Assembly (NCBI RefSeq): GCF_020438995.1
Contig: NZ_JAGQTN010000239.1
Location: 1 to 64,000 of the forward strand
Origin: Gordonia sp. (in: high G+C Gram-positive bacteria)
Lineage (GTDB): Bacteria; Actinomycetota; Actinomycetes; Mycobacteriales; Mycobacteriaceae
DNA length: 64,000 nucleotides
Direction: 5' to 3'
Position numbers and translations under genes: made by a program. The notes below the pieces were generated by a model, which searched no databases, had not been told where the DNA came from, and worked only from the letters and a program-made list of their open reading frames with translations. Below are positions 41,259 through 54,400 of this stretch, piece after piece (within the stretch, counting starts at the first letter, position 1; the number at the start of each line of letters is the position of its first letter).

Positions 41259-41483
41259 TCAGCCCTGGGCCTTATCGGCCTCCATGGCGTCGATAAGGCT
41301 CTTGGGCCGCAGATCGGTCCAGTTCTCCTCGACATACTTCAGGCACGCCTCGCGACTGTCCTCACCGAAAACCTTGGTCCACCCCGCCGGGATGTCGGCG
41401 AAAGTAGGCCACAGCGAGTGCTGATTCTCGTGATTGACCAGCACGAAGAATCGGCCATTCTCGTCGTCAAAGGGGTTGGTCAT
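41259..41483 (-). CDS. MbtH-like protein, NRPS adenylation-domain partner
   Basis: A 74-aa MbtH family protein: starts [11 protein letters not shown], has [19 protein letters not shown] and the C-terminal [10 protein letters not shown], all family hallmarks including the conserved Trp residues. MbtH proteins bind the N-terminal part of adenylation domains and are often needed for their solubility and activity. It begins 36 bases after the NRPS stop with AAGGAG before the ATG, so it is co-transcribed with and almost certainly serves the giant NRPS. Confidence 0.97.
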   Translation of the reverse strand: MTNPFDDENGRFFVLVNHENQHSLWPTFADIPAGWTKVFGEDSREACLKYVEENWTDLRPKSLIDAMEADKAQG

Positions 41484-41519
41484 CCATTTTCTCCTTCTCT
41501 CAGGGTCATATTGTAGGCG

Positions 41520-42450
41520 TCAGCGGTCCGTGGACGGACCGGCAGGGAACGCGGCGTCGGCCGCATCGAGTGCACGGCTGAGCTCGGGCCCGATCACCTC
41601 GAGCGACTGCGGGTCGGCCATCCCGAGATGGTAGGTGTCGACGAGGACCTCGCGGATCTCCCCGGTGACAAAGGCACGCCACGCCTGTGCCAGCGCCCTC
41701 GGGTCACTCTTGTCCTGGGTTGCCACGAACAGCTGCACGTCACCGGTGTAATCCAGCGGACGGTACCCGCCCACCAGCGAGGGTGCCGTCTGGAAGCCCT
41801 CGACGACACGGTCGACCTCGTCGGCGGTGAGCAGTCCCAGCGAGGCGATCTGGTCACGGATCATCCCGATCAGATCCTCCTCAGAGCTGATCTGGGTGCT
41901 CTCGTCGAGATTGAACAGTTCGCGCCAGCCGCCGAGCAGATCGGCCGCGATCCCGGTGTCGGTGACCCCCGCAGCCTCCTCCTGCCCGGTGACGCCGTCG
42001 ATGTCGCTCCCGGGCACGTCAGCCCCATCGCCGACGACAGCGTCCGTGCCGACAGCGGATTCATCGGCGCTCCCGGATTCATCGGCGCTCTGAGATTCAT
42101 CATCGACGGGCAACAGCACCGCATCCATCACACCCAGGTATGCGACGGTGTCACCCTCGCGCTGCAACAACGCGACGACCGCATGGGCGATCGTGCCGCC
42201 GAGCGACCAGCCGAGGACATTGTACGGACCCGCCGGCTGGATCTGCTTCATCTCCTGGACATAACGCTCGGCCAGTTCCACCACGTCGGTCGCAGCCGGC
42301 TCGTCGGCCACGACGTGCGGGTCCTGCAGGCCGTAGATCGGTCTGTCAGCAAGATACGGCACGAAACCGCCGTAGAACCACGCCACACCACCGGCCGGAT
42401 GGACGCAGAACAGCGGCCGTCGGCTCCCCTGGGTCCGCAGGACCAGCAGC
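41520..42450 (-). other. NRPS thioesterase domain
   Basis: Type I TE fold: RRPLFCVHPAGGVAWF (oxyanion side), GWSLGG with the nucleophile Ser codon near 42205, and YHLGMADPQSL carrying the likely catalytic His. It releases the peptide by hydrolysis or cyclisation. In the lid position it has a ~60-residue Asp/Glu/Ser/Gly-rich insert, partly made of an 18-base DNA repeat (42057-42090). Confidence 0.9.
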
Positions 42451-45400
42451 ACCCCGTTGTTGGCCCGCACCCCCGATTCGATCAGAGCCGCGACGGCCCG
42501 GACTGACGGATCGGAGAACAGCGAGGCGAGCCCCACATCGATGGTGAACTCCTTGCGGAGCCTGTCGACGACCCGCACCGCCGACAGCGAGTTGCCGCCG
42601 AGGTCGAAGAACGACGCCGCCGCCGACACCTGCTCGAGGCCGAGGACATCGGCGAAGATCGCGGCGACGATGTTCTCGTAGTGCCCTTCCGGCGCGACGT
42701 AGGCCTCCTGCAGCAACGTCGGATCGTGTGCCGGCAACGCGCGCCGGTCGATCTTGCCCGCGCTGTTGAGCGGCAACTCATCGAGTGTCATCCAGGCCGA
42801 CGGAATCATGTACTCGGCCAGCGACGCACGTGCCGACGACGCGACGGCGGCAACGTCCGCTTCGGCAGGCGAGACGTAGCCGACCAGGTAGTCACCGCCG
42901 CCGGGCGCCTTGGCGACGATCACCGCCGCGTTCACCACACCCGGTGCCGCCGCGATCACCGCCTCGATCTCACCCAGCTCGACTCGCTGGCCCCGCAACT
43001 TCACCTGGAAGTCGGTGCGGCCGAGGTACTCCAGCACCCCGTCCGCGCGGCGCCGCACGAGGTCACCGGTCCGGTACAGGCGCTCACCCGACCCGAACGG
43101 ATCAGCGACGAACCGCTCGGCCGTCAGATCCGGACGCGCGGCGTAACCCCGGGCCAGTTGCACCCCGCCCAGGTACAACTCGCCGACCACCCCGTCGGGA
43201 ACACGATGCAGCCTGCCGTCGAGAACGTGCGAGGTGCTGTTCCACACCGGCACACCGATCGGCACCGACGAGTCGGTGGCGTCGGCGCGTTCGATGCTCT
43301 CGCAGGTGATCTCGACCGCGGCCTCGGTGGGACCGTACAAGTTGTAGAACAGGATGTCCGGCAACGCCGAACGCAGGTCGGCGGCCACCGCCGGCGGCAC
43401 CGCCTCACCCGTCAGCGAGATGATCCGCACCGAGTCCATCCGGGAGATGCGCTCGACCCCGACGACGTCGACGAAGACCGCGAGCATCGACGGCACGAAG
43501 TGCACCATCGTCGCCCGGGTCCGCTCGACGATCTCGGCGACGTAGAGCGGCTCGATGTGGCCGCCCCCTTTGAGCACCACCATGCGGGCGCCGATCATCA
43601 ACGGCGCGAACAACTCCGGCACCGACACGTCAAAGGTGTACGGCGTCTTGAGCACCACCGAATCCGACTCGTCGATGGGTAGTTCGTCCAGTCCCCACCA
43701 CAACCGGTTGAGCACCGCGGCGTGCGAGAGTGTCACACCCTTCGGCTTGCCGGTGGATCCGGAGGTGAACAGGGTGTAGATCGCGTTGTCGGGCCGCAGC
43801 GGCGTGAGCCGGTCGGCATCGGTCACCGGCGCGACGGACAGGTCGGCCGGCCCCGAACAATCGACCACGACGGTGCGGGCATCGCCCACCTCCGGCGTAC
43901 CCGCGGCACCGACCAGCACGAGTTCCACACCCGCGGTCTCCATCATGTACTGCACCCGGTCGGCCGGGGCGTCGGTGGCGATGGGCACGTACTGGCCGCC
44001 CGCGGCCACCACCGCGTGGATCGCGACGACCATCTCAATGCTGCGGTCGATGCTCACCCCGACGGCGGCATCGGTGCCGATCCCTGCCGAGATCAGCTCG
44101 CGGGCAAGCACACTGACCCGGGCCGAGAACTCGGCGTAGGACACCTCGCGTCCCTCGTACCACAGGGCAACCGCATCCGGATTGCTCGCGGCCCGGGCAG
44201 CGAGCACGCCGGGCAGCGACCCTTCCGGGATCGTCACGGCGCCGCCCGCCGATTCCCGCGCCACCTGCTTGGCATCGTCTGCGGACAGCCAGTCGATGTC
44301 GCCGACGGCTGTGGACGGCTGCGCGGTCAGCCCCTCGAGCACCCGGACGAAGGTTCCGGCGAACGCGTCGATCGTCGACGCGTCGAACAGGTCGACCGCG
44401 TAGACGATGCCGCCCTCCCAGGCCGACCCGTCCGGCGCCGAGGAGACGACGACGGACAGGTCGAGCTGCGCGGGAATCAGCGGCAGCGGCAGGGTGGCGA
44501 TCGACAGCCCGGTCAGCGACATCTCCGCATCGGTGGCCGAAGCCCCCGGATCGAAGGAGAACATCACCTGCGCCAGCGGCGAGAACGCCTCCGACCGCAC
44601 CGGATCGACCGCCTCAACGACCGATTCGAACGGTACGTCCGCGTGGGTGAATCCGGCCAGATCAACGCTGCGTATCTGATCGAGCAGCGTCGTGAACGAA
44701 GCCGAAGGATCGACCTCGGCGCGCAGGACGAGGGTGTTGACGAACATGCCCACCAGCGGTTCCAGGACACTGCGGCCCCGGCCGGCGATCGGGGTGGCCA
44801 CCGCGATGTCGGTGCTCGCGCTCAGCCGTGCCAGCAGTACCGACAGTGCGGCGTGTACCACCATGAACGGTGTCGCACCACTGTCGCGGGCCAGGCGCTC
44901 GACGACCTGCCCGATGTGCGCCGGGATCTCGAACGACACACTGTCACCCCGGCGGGAGGCCACCTGGGGGCGCGGCCGGTCGGTGGGCAACTCGATCACC
45001 TCGGGCAACCCGGCGAGGTGCTCGCGCCAGTACGCGAGCTGCCTGCCGAGCACCGAGGTCTCCTCGCTCGCCGATCCGAGCACCTCGTGCTGCCAGATGG
45101 CGAAGTCGGCGAACTGCACCGCCAGCGGCTGCCACGCGGGTTCCTGTCCCGCCGACCGCGCCGTGTACGCGGTCACGATGTCCGAGAGCAGCGGCAGCAT
45201 CGACTCGCCGTCGGCCGCGATGTGGTGTACCACCAGACCAAGCAGGTACTCGTCGCCGCTCACGTGCAGCAGACGCACGCGCAGCGGCCATTCGGAGCTG
45301 ACGTCGAAGCCCGCCGACACCTCGGTGAGCAACTGTTCCTCGGTGTCCACGATCTGCCAGATGCCGCGCTGCCCGAACTCGGTGACATCGCAGATCCGTT

Positions 45401-48400
45401 GTCCCGGAACACCCTCAACGGTCGGGAAGACAGTCCGCAGCACCTGCTGGCGTTCGACGAGGTCGACGAGGGAGCGTTCGAGCGCACCGGTGTCGAGGTC
45501 ACCGGTCAGCCTCAGGACGGCGGGCACGTTGTAGGTGGACTGCGTGGTGTCGTACTGGTTGATGAACCACATCCGCGCCTGCGCGAACGACAACGGGATC
45601 TGGTCGGGGCGGGGTTCGACCGCGACGATCGGCGCCAGGGTCGCGGCATTGCCGGACACCGCGGCGATCAGCTCACGCACCGACGGCGCGTCGAAGACCT
45701 CGCGCACCGACACCGCCACACCGAGCACCTCCGACGCCCGCGCCACCACCCGCGTCGCCGACAGCGAGTTGCCGCCGAGGTCGAAGAACGATGCCGTGAC
45801 CGACACCTCGTCGACGTCGAGGATGTCGGCGTAGATCCGAGCGACCGCCGCTTCGGCATCGGTGGCCGGCGCCACGAACCGGTGCGCCTCGATCATCGGA
45901 TCCGGCAGCGCCCGCTTGTCGAGCTTGCCGACCGGGGTCAGCGGCATCGTGTCGAGGACCGTCACCGAGGCTGGCACCATGTGGACCGGCATCCGCTGTG
46001 CGACAAATGCTTTCAGCTCTGCCACGTCGACGCTGCCGGCGTCGCCGACCACATAGGCGGCCAGCGCGGTCGCGTTCTGTCCGCCGACACCGATGACCAC
46101 CGCCGAACTCACCTCGGGGTGGCTGTTGAGCACCGCCTCGATCTCGCCGAGCTCGATCCGCAGACCCCGCAGTTTCACCTGGTCGTCGTTGCGGCCGGAG
46201 TACTCCAGGACCGGCCTGCCCAGGTGGTCGTACCGCCAGCGCACCACGTCGCCGGTGCGGTACATCCGCTCGCCGGGCGCACCGTATGGGTTGGCCACGA
46301 ACCTGTCCGCGGTCACGTCGGGCCGGTGCAGGTAGCCACGGGCCAGCGGGCATCCGGCGATGTACAGTTCGCCGGACACGCCCACCGGGACCGGGCCGAG
46401 CAGCGCGTCGAGAACCATCAGGTCGGCGCCGGCGATCGGCCCGCCGAGGTCCACCAGGTCGCCCGGGCGCATCGCGTCGGTGATGGTGACACCCACCGTC
46501 GCCTCCGTCGGCCCGTACAGGTTGTGCATCGGCCAGCGCGATGCCCACTCGTCGACGAGCAGCTGACTGATGGCCTCGCCGCCGACGTAGATACGGTTCG
46601 GCGTCCTCAACGTGCCGGGGTCGAGGGTCGCGAGCACGGTGGGCGTGAGTCCGACCAGCGTGATGCCCTGTCCGTTGATGAAGTCCTGCAGCACCTCACC
46701 GCCGAGCGCGTCCTGCGGTCGGTACACCAGGGTGCCGCCGGTCATCGTCGCCATCATGTACTCGAACACCGACGCGTCGAAGCTCGGCGTCGCAAAGCCC
46801 AGCACCCGCGCGCCTTCGGGCACCTCGGCCCGCCGGACCTCCTCTGTTCCCAGATTCAGCAGACCGGAGTGGGTGACCGCGACGCCCTTGGGCTTTCCGG
46901 TGGAACCCGAGGTGTAGATGACGTAGGCGATGTTGGTCTCCCGGACCGGGGAGACGAGCTCGCCCGGCGCGATCGTCGCCGCGCTCTGTGCGGCGATCTC
47001 TCCGGCGATGCCCGGTTCGTCCAGCCGGGCCCAGGTCGCCGCACCGGTGACGGGGAATTCCCCGACAGCGGTGGTGCTCAGCCCCAGGATTGCGGCCGAA
47101 TCCTCGATCATGTGCGCGACCCGATCGGCCGGATAGTCCGGGTCGACCGCGACGTAGCCGGCACCGGTCTTGGCCACCGCCCAGATCGCCGTCAGGCCCT
47201 GCACCGAGCGCGGGATCGCCAGTGCCACCAGGTCGTCGGCACCGACCCCGTAGCGACCGAGCAACCACCGCGCCAACCTGTTGGACCGCTCATCGAGCTC
47301 ACGGTAGGTCAGCGTGATGCCGTCACCGGTGACCGCTGGGCGATCACCCCAGCGAGCCGCCGCATCGCTGAGCAGCTCGCCCAGCACCTTGGGTCCGGTC
47401 TTCGGGCCGCCGTTGACCACACCCAGCTCACCGGCGAGCCGGATCCCGCCCAGCGGGCGGTCCGTGTCCGCAAGGCCCTCATCGAGGATCCGCAGCAGGC
47501 TCTCGGCGAACACGTCCATGGTCGACTCGTCGAACAGGTCGGTCGCGTAGATGATGGATCCGGTCCAGTCGCCCGCGTCGGCCGGGGAGACGGCCACTAG
47601 GATGTCCAGGCGCGCGGGAAAGACCTCGGTCGGCATCGGCGTGATGGTCAGACCGGAGTCGGCTCCGGCCGCGGTGATCGACTCCCCGCCCTCATAATCG
47701 GCGATACCCGACTTCTCGAATGTCAGTGACACCTGCGAGAACGGTGCGAAGGCCCCGGACCGTGTCGCGTCCGAGGCGTCGACGACGGTGTCGAAGGGGA
47801 CGTCACTGTGCGCGAACGCATCCAGGTCGGCCGTCCGCACCTGCGCCAGCAGTTCACGCATGCCGGAGCCGAGGTCCACTCGGGTCCGCAGGATGAGGGT
47901 GTTGACGAACATGCCGACCAGTCGGTCGAGTGCCTGCTGGCCGCGACCGGCGACCGGGGTGGCGATGGCGATGTCGTCAGTGGCCGACAGCCGGGAGATC
48001 AGCGCCGCCAGCGCCGCCTGCACGACCATGAACCGGGTGACACCGAACTCCGTTGCAGCGGCGTCGATCCGATCGGCGATGCCCGACGGCACACCGAAGG
48101 TGGTGTAGGCGCCCCGTTCGCTTGCCCGCGGCGGGCGCGGACGGTCGGTCGGGATCTCGACGAGATCAGGCAATCCGGCCAGCGCCGTGCGCCAGTAGGA
48201 CAGCTGCCGGCTGGCGATCGACTCCGGGTTGTCGGGCGAGCCCAGAACCTCGTGCTGCCAGATCGAGAAGTCCGCGAACTGCACCGGCAACTCGGCGGGG
48301 TCGCTGATGCCGGGGGATGTCTCGGCCAGGTATGCCGTCGCCAGGTCTGCGAAGAGCGGCGGAACCGACTCTCCGTCGGCGCTGATGTGGTGCACGACCA

Positions 48401-51400
48401 GGCCGAGCACCCATTCGCCCGCGCCGTCGGAAGCGGTGGCACCTCCCGTGATCCGCACGCGCACAGGCCATTGCGATGACACGTCGAACCCTCTGGTGAG
48501 TTCGGCCCACAGGTCCTCGACCGTGTCGACGGCAGCCCAGTCGAGGGTCTCCTCGACGTCGTCGGCGTCCGAGATCACCTGGTACGGAACACCGTCCACG
48601 GCGGGATAGGTGGTGCGCAGGGACTCGTGACGCACCACCAGGTCGACCACCGAGCGGCGCAGCGCCGACAGCTCGAGATGCCCGGTGAGCTTGACCACGA
48701 GCGGGATGTTGTACGTGGACGCGTCGGGTTCGAGCTGGTTGATGAACCACATGCGCTGTTGGGCAAAGGCCAGCGGGATCCGCGCCGGCCTCTCCTGCGC
48801 CGGCGTGATCGGCGGGAGCATCCCGTCGTTGCCGGATGTCGCCGCGATCAGTCCCCGCACCGACGGTGCCTCGAACACGTCGCGGACCGACACCTTGACG
48901 CCGAGCACGTCCGACGCGCGGGCCGCCAGGCGCATCGCCGACAGCGAGTTGCCGCCGAGCGCGAAGAACGAGTCGGTGACGCCGACCCGGTCGTGGCCGA
49001 GCAGACCTGCCACCACCGCCGCGAGCAACTCCTCGTCCGCCCCGTCCGGTGCGACGAATTCGTCACCGGCACCGGCGAAGTCGGGAGCAGGCAGGGCGCG
49101 GCGATCGAGCTTGCCTGCAGCGCTGAGCGGCACCTCGTCGAGCAGGACCCACGACGTGGGCACCATGTACTCGGGAACCTTTTGTGCCACAACACTCTTC
49201 ACGGCGTCCACCGGAACGTCGGCCGGGACGAGATAGCCGACCAGATGTTCGGCACCCGATCCGGTCTTCACCACCGCGGCCGCCGCGTGCACCACACCGG
49301 GCACCTGCGCCAGCACCGCCTCGACCTCACCGAGCTCCAGCCGCTGACCACGCAGTTTCACCTGAAAGTCGGTACGGCCCAGGTACTCGATCACACCGGC
49401 GCCATTCCACTTCACCAGGTCGCCGGTCCGGTACAGCCGGGCACCCGCCGCACCATACGGATCGGCCACGAAACGCTCAGCGGTCAGTCTCGACTGCCCC
49501 GCATAACCGCGGGCCACCTGCACACCACCCAGATACAACTCGCCCGGCACGCCCGGCGGCACCGGACGCAACCGCGAGTCCAGCACCAGCGTGGACGTAT
49601 TCGGCACCGGCACACCGATCGGGATGACGGTGTCACCACGGCCGACCTCATACGCGGTGACATCGACCGCCGCCTCGGTGGGCCCGTACAGGTTCACCAG
49701 CCGCACCGCCGGCAACGCCGACAACAACACCTGCGACGGCGGCACCGTCAACGCCTCACCCGAGGTGAACACCACCCGCAGACTCGTCAGCCCCGCCAGC
49801 CGCTCGTCACCGAGCGCGTCGACGTACGCCGCCAGCATCGACGGCACGAAGTGCATCACCGAGATCTGCCGTTGCCCGATCAGTTCGGCCAGGTAGTCGG
49901 CATCGCCGTGCCGGCCCGGTTCGGCGACCACGAGTTCTGCGCCGATCATGAACGGCAGGAACAACTCCCACACCGACACATCGAACGTGATCGGTGTCTT
50001 TTGCACAAAGGTGTCCGCACGGCCCAGGCCGTACCAGTCCCGCATCCATTCCAGCCGGTTCATCAGCGCCCGATGCGACACCGTCACGCCCTTCGGGCGG
50101 CCGGTCGAACCCGACGTGAACAGCGTGTACGCCGCATCATCGCGCGACAGCGAAGCGATGCGATCGGCATCGGTCACCGGAGCGACCGTCAAGTCCGCGG
50201 CACCCTCACAGGTGACGACCAGGGTGCGGACATTCTCGGCTCGCGCGGTTTCGAGGCTCGTACCTCGCACCTCAACCAACGAGTCGGTCACTCCCCCTAC
50301 ACCGCTCGACGAGTGGGCCGCTGCCCCTCCGCCGGTTGAGGTGCGAGGAGCGTCAGCGACGAGCCTCGAAACCACGTGAGATTCCGCATCGGCGACCAAC
50401 ACCAGAGACACACCGGCCGTCTCCAGCATGTACCGCACCCGATCGGCGGGTGCGTCGGTGGCGATCGGCACATACTGCCCACCCGCGGCCACGACCGCAT
50501 GGATCGCCACCAGCAGTTCCACCGAGCGGTCGATGGCCACGCCCACGGCCACATTCGGACCGACACCCTGCGAGATCAATTCGCGGGCAAGAGCATTGAC
50601 CCGCGCACCGAACTCGGCATAAGACACACCACGCCCACCGAACCACAGCGCGGACCCGCGCCGCGACCGCGCGGTCTGCGCCGAGACGAGGTCGACGACC
50701 GACTCACCCGGCAGGACGACATCGGTGCCGCGCGAACGCGTGAGCGCACCGTCGATGACCTCGCCCGGAACCCAGGCCACATCTCCGACCGGCAGTGTGG
50801 GCCGCGCCGTCAGTCCGTCGAGGATCCGAACCAGCCTGTCGGCGAACACGGCGACGGTCGATTCGTCGAACAGATCCGTCGCCGAGATGATCGTGCCCGC
50901 CCAGTCCTGGCCGGCGGGTGCCGACGACACGATGAACGACAGGTCGAGCTGCGCCGGCACCACCGGCGCGGCCACGGGCGCGATGGACAGTCCGGCGACG
51001 GCCACCTCGGCCTCTGCCACCGACGCACCCGGATCGAACGACAGCATGACCTGCGCCAGCGGCGAGAAGGCCTCGGAGCGAACCGGATCGACGGCCTCGA
51101 CCACCGCCTCGAACGGGATGTCGGCGTGCGAGAACGCGTCGAGATCGGCGCTCTTGGCCTGCTCGAGGATCTCGGTGAACGGCGCCGCGGCCGCGACGCG
51201 GGTGCGCAGCACGAGGGTGTTGACGAACATGCCGACGAGCGGATCGAGGGCGCTCTGTCCCCGGCCGGCCACCGGAGTCGCCACAGCGATGTCATCGGAG
51301 GCGCTCAGCCTGGCCAACAGCACCGACAGCGCCGCGTGCACCACCATGAACGGTGTGACACCGGCCTCACGGGCGACGGCGTCGATCCGCTCCCCGACCG

Positions 51401-54400
51401 CCGCCGGGATACCGAACGACGTGCGCTGTCCCCGGTAGGACGCGACCGGCGGGCGCGGCCGGTCCGACGGCAACTCCAGCACGTCCGGCAGATCGGCGAG
51501 TTGTTCGCGCCAGTAGCCTAGCTGCCGCGACAGCGCCGACGACGGGTCGTCCGGCGCTCCGAGCACCTCACGCTGCCAGATCGTGTAGTCGGCGTACTGC
51601 ACCGCTAGCGGGGCGAACGCCGGGTCGGTGCCCGCCGCCCGGGCCGAGTACGCGGTCACCAGGTCAGTCACCAGCGGGAGCTGGGACTCACCGTCGGCCG
51701 CGATGTGGTGGGTGATGACCGCGAGCAGGTGCTCGCCGCCGGCCGTGCGGCACAATCGCACCCGCACCGGCCACTGCGCAGCAACATCGAACCCCGTCGC
51801 GGCGTCGGTGAAAAGCTCGGCCTCGGAGTCTGTTTCGCGCCAGATCCCGCGCCTGTCGAACTCCTCGACAGCACCGATCAGCTGCCTGGGCACCCCGTCG
51901 ACGGCGGGGAACGAGGTTCGCAGGATCTCGTGCCGCGCGAGCACGTCGATGACGGCCGCACGCAACGCGGCGACGTCGAGTTCACCGGTGAGCCGCAGCA
52001 CGGCGGGCACGTTGTAGGTGATCGCCGTGGTGTCGAACTGGTTGATGAACCACATGCGCTGCTGCGCGTAGGACAACGGGACCGGTTCGGGGCGCGGCGA
52101 GATCGCGGTGACGGGTGTCACCGCGGCGGTGTGGCCCGACACAGCGGCGATCAGGGCCCGGACGGACGGCGCCTCGAAGACGTCGCGCACCGACACCTCG
52201 ACACCGAGGACGGCACCGGCGCGGGCGGCCAGCCGCATCGCCGACAGCGAGTTGCCACCGAGGTCGAAGAACGATGCCGCCACCGAAACCTGTGGCAGGC
52301 CCAGCAGATCCGCGAACACACCGGCGACGGCCGTCTCGGTGCCGGTCTCCGGTGCCACGTACTCGTCGAGGGCGCCGAAATCCGGGTCGGGCAGGGCTTT
52401 CCGGTCGATCTTGCCCGAGGCGTTCAGCGGCAGCTCGTCGAGAACAACCCACACCGTCGGCACCATGAAAGGCGGAAGCGATTGCGCGACATGCTCTTGC
52501 ACGTCGTCGAGAGCCAGCGACGCCGGCGAGACATAGCCCACCAGGTGCTGGGCACCGCCGTCGGCGACGGCCACCGCGGCGGCGGAATGCAACACACCCG
52601 GAGCCGCGTCGAGCGCGGCCTCGACCTCACCGAGCTCGAGCCGCTGACCGCGGAGCTTGACCTGGAAGTCGGTGCGCCCCAGGAAGTCCAGCTCACCGCC
52701 GGACGTCCGGCGGACCAGGTCGCCGGTGCGGTACATACGCGTACCCGGTGCGGCGGCGAAGGGATCGGCGAGGAACCGTTCGGCCGTGAGGCCGACCCGC
52801 GAGGCATAGCCCCGGGCGACCTGATCGCCGCCGATGTACAGCTCACCCGGCATGCCGGGCGGCACCGGCCGCAGCCGGTCGTCGAGCACGTAGGTGCGGT
52901 TACCGCGGGCGGAGCCGCCGATGTTGACCGTGGGCGCCTGCGGGTCGATGACCTTGCGGGTGGAGTAGATGGTGGTCTCGGTGGGTCCGTACTGGTTACG
53001 CAGGCGCACCTGCGGCCAGGCGCGTACGGCCTGCGCCGCCAGCGCGGGCGGCACCGTCTCGCCGCCGATACCCACGTCCCGCAAGGTCGAGGCCCAACTC
53101 GCGTCGGCAGCGAACTCATCGAGCATGACCGACAGCATCGAGGTGACGAAGAACGCGGTGGTGATGCGGTGCCGGGTCACGAGGCGGGCGATGACCTGCG
53201 GGTCGCGGTACTCGTCCTGACCGACCAGCACCAAGGTGCCACCGGCCAGGACCGGGCGCAGCAGTTCGAGCACGAACGGGTCGAAGGTGTAGGCCAGTTC
53301 CTGCAGGAACACGTCGGAGGCGGCGAAACCGTTCTCGGCTCCGTCGGAACCGAGAAGTGTCAGGAATGCCTCGTGGGTCACCGTGACGCCCTTGGGACGT
53401 CCGGTGGAGCCGGAGGTGAAGATCGTGTACAGCGCGTTGCCCGCACGCAGCGGTCCACGCCGCCGGGCATCGGTCACCGCATCCACGGCAGATCCGACCG
53501 GGGACGAGCAGTCCACGGTCACGGTCCGCACGCCGGGCTGGGCGAACGTCGAACCCGCGCCGACGAGCACGATGTCCGCACCCGAGGTCTCCAGGACATA
53601 GCGCACCCGGTCCGACGGTGCCTCGACGTCGACGGGCACGAAGTGGCCGCCGGCGACGATCACCGCGTGGAGGGCGACGACCATCTCGATGCTGCGCGGA
53701 ACCCGGACGGCGACGGCTGTCTCGGGCCCGACGCCCATCGCGATGAGCTCGGCGGCCAGGGTGTTGACGCGGGCGCCGAGTTCGCCGTAGGTGACCTCAC
53801 GATCGTCCAGCACCAGCGCGCGTCCGTCGGGATTGCCGGTGAACTGTGCGGCGAGCAGATCGGCGACGGTCCCCGACGGACGCTGCGGTTCGCCGCCGTC
53901 GGCGAACTCCAGCGCGGCGGCGGCACTGTCGGCGGAGGTGAGCGCGATGTCGGCGATCAGTGCCGCCGGGTCGGTGGCGATGGCGCGGACGATCTCGGCG
54001 AGCGCCGAGATGAACACCCGCACCTGCGCTTCGGTGAACGCGGTGGGCAGGTAGTGCAGCCGCAGCCTGAGCGCATCACCGGCGGGCGAGGTGCCCATAT
54101 TGAGCGGGTAGTGCGTGGAGTCGCTGAATCCCGCGGAGGTGATCGCCAGACCCTCACCCCCGGAACCGGTTTCGGCAGCATCCGGGTCGCCGGTGTCCGC
54201 CGGTGCCGCCGAGGTCAGCGAATCGGCGTCCACGGGGTACGACTCGTGGACCACGAGGGTGTCGAATCCGACGCCCACGCCCGCGGCGGAGCTGATCTCG
54301 GGCAGGCTCAGATGCTGGTAGTCGAGCACCTTGATCTTGTCGGCCTGCAGCGCGGCCAGCGCATCGGCAATGGTGGCCTCGGGGTTAACGTCGACCGCGA

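Noticed and set aside
40916-41520. Search for an IdeR iron box to support a siderophore role of the NRPS
   Set aside because: No TTAGGTTAGGCTAACCTAA-like sequence was seen here. The real NRPS promoter is outside the window, so no conclusion either way.
43722-47600. Long open frame (about 1290 codons) on the plus strand opposite the NRPS
   Set aside because: It is the antisense shadow of high-GC NRPS codons. It is Arg/Gly/His/Asp-rich with no family motif, and the minus strand has continuous NRPS domains.
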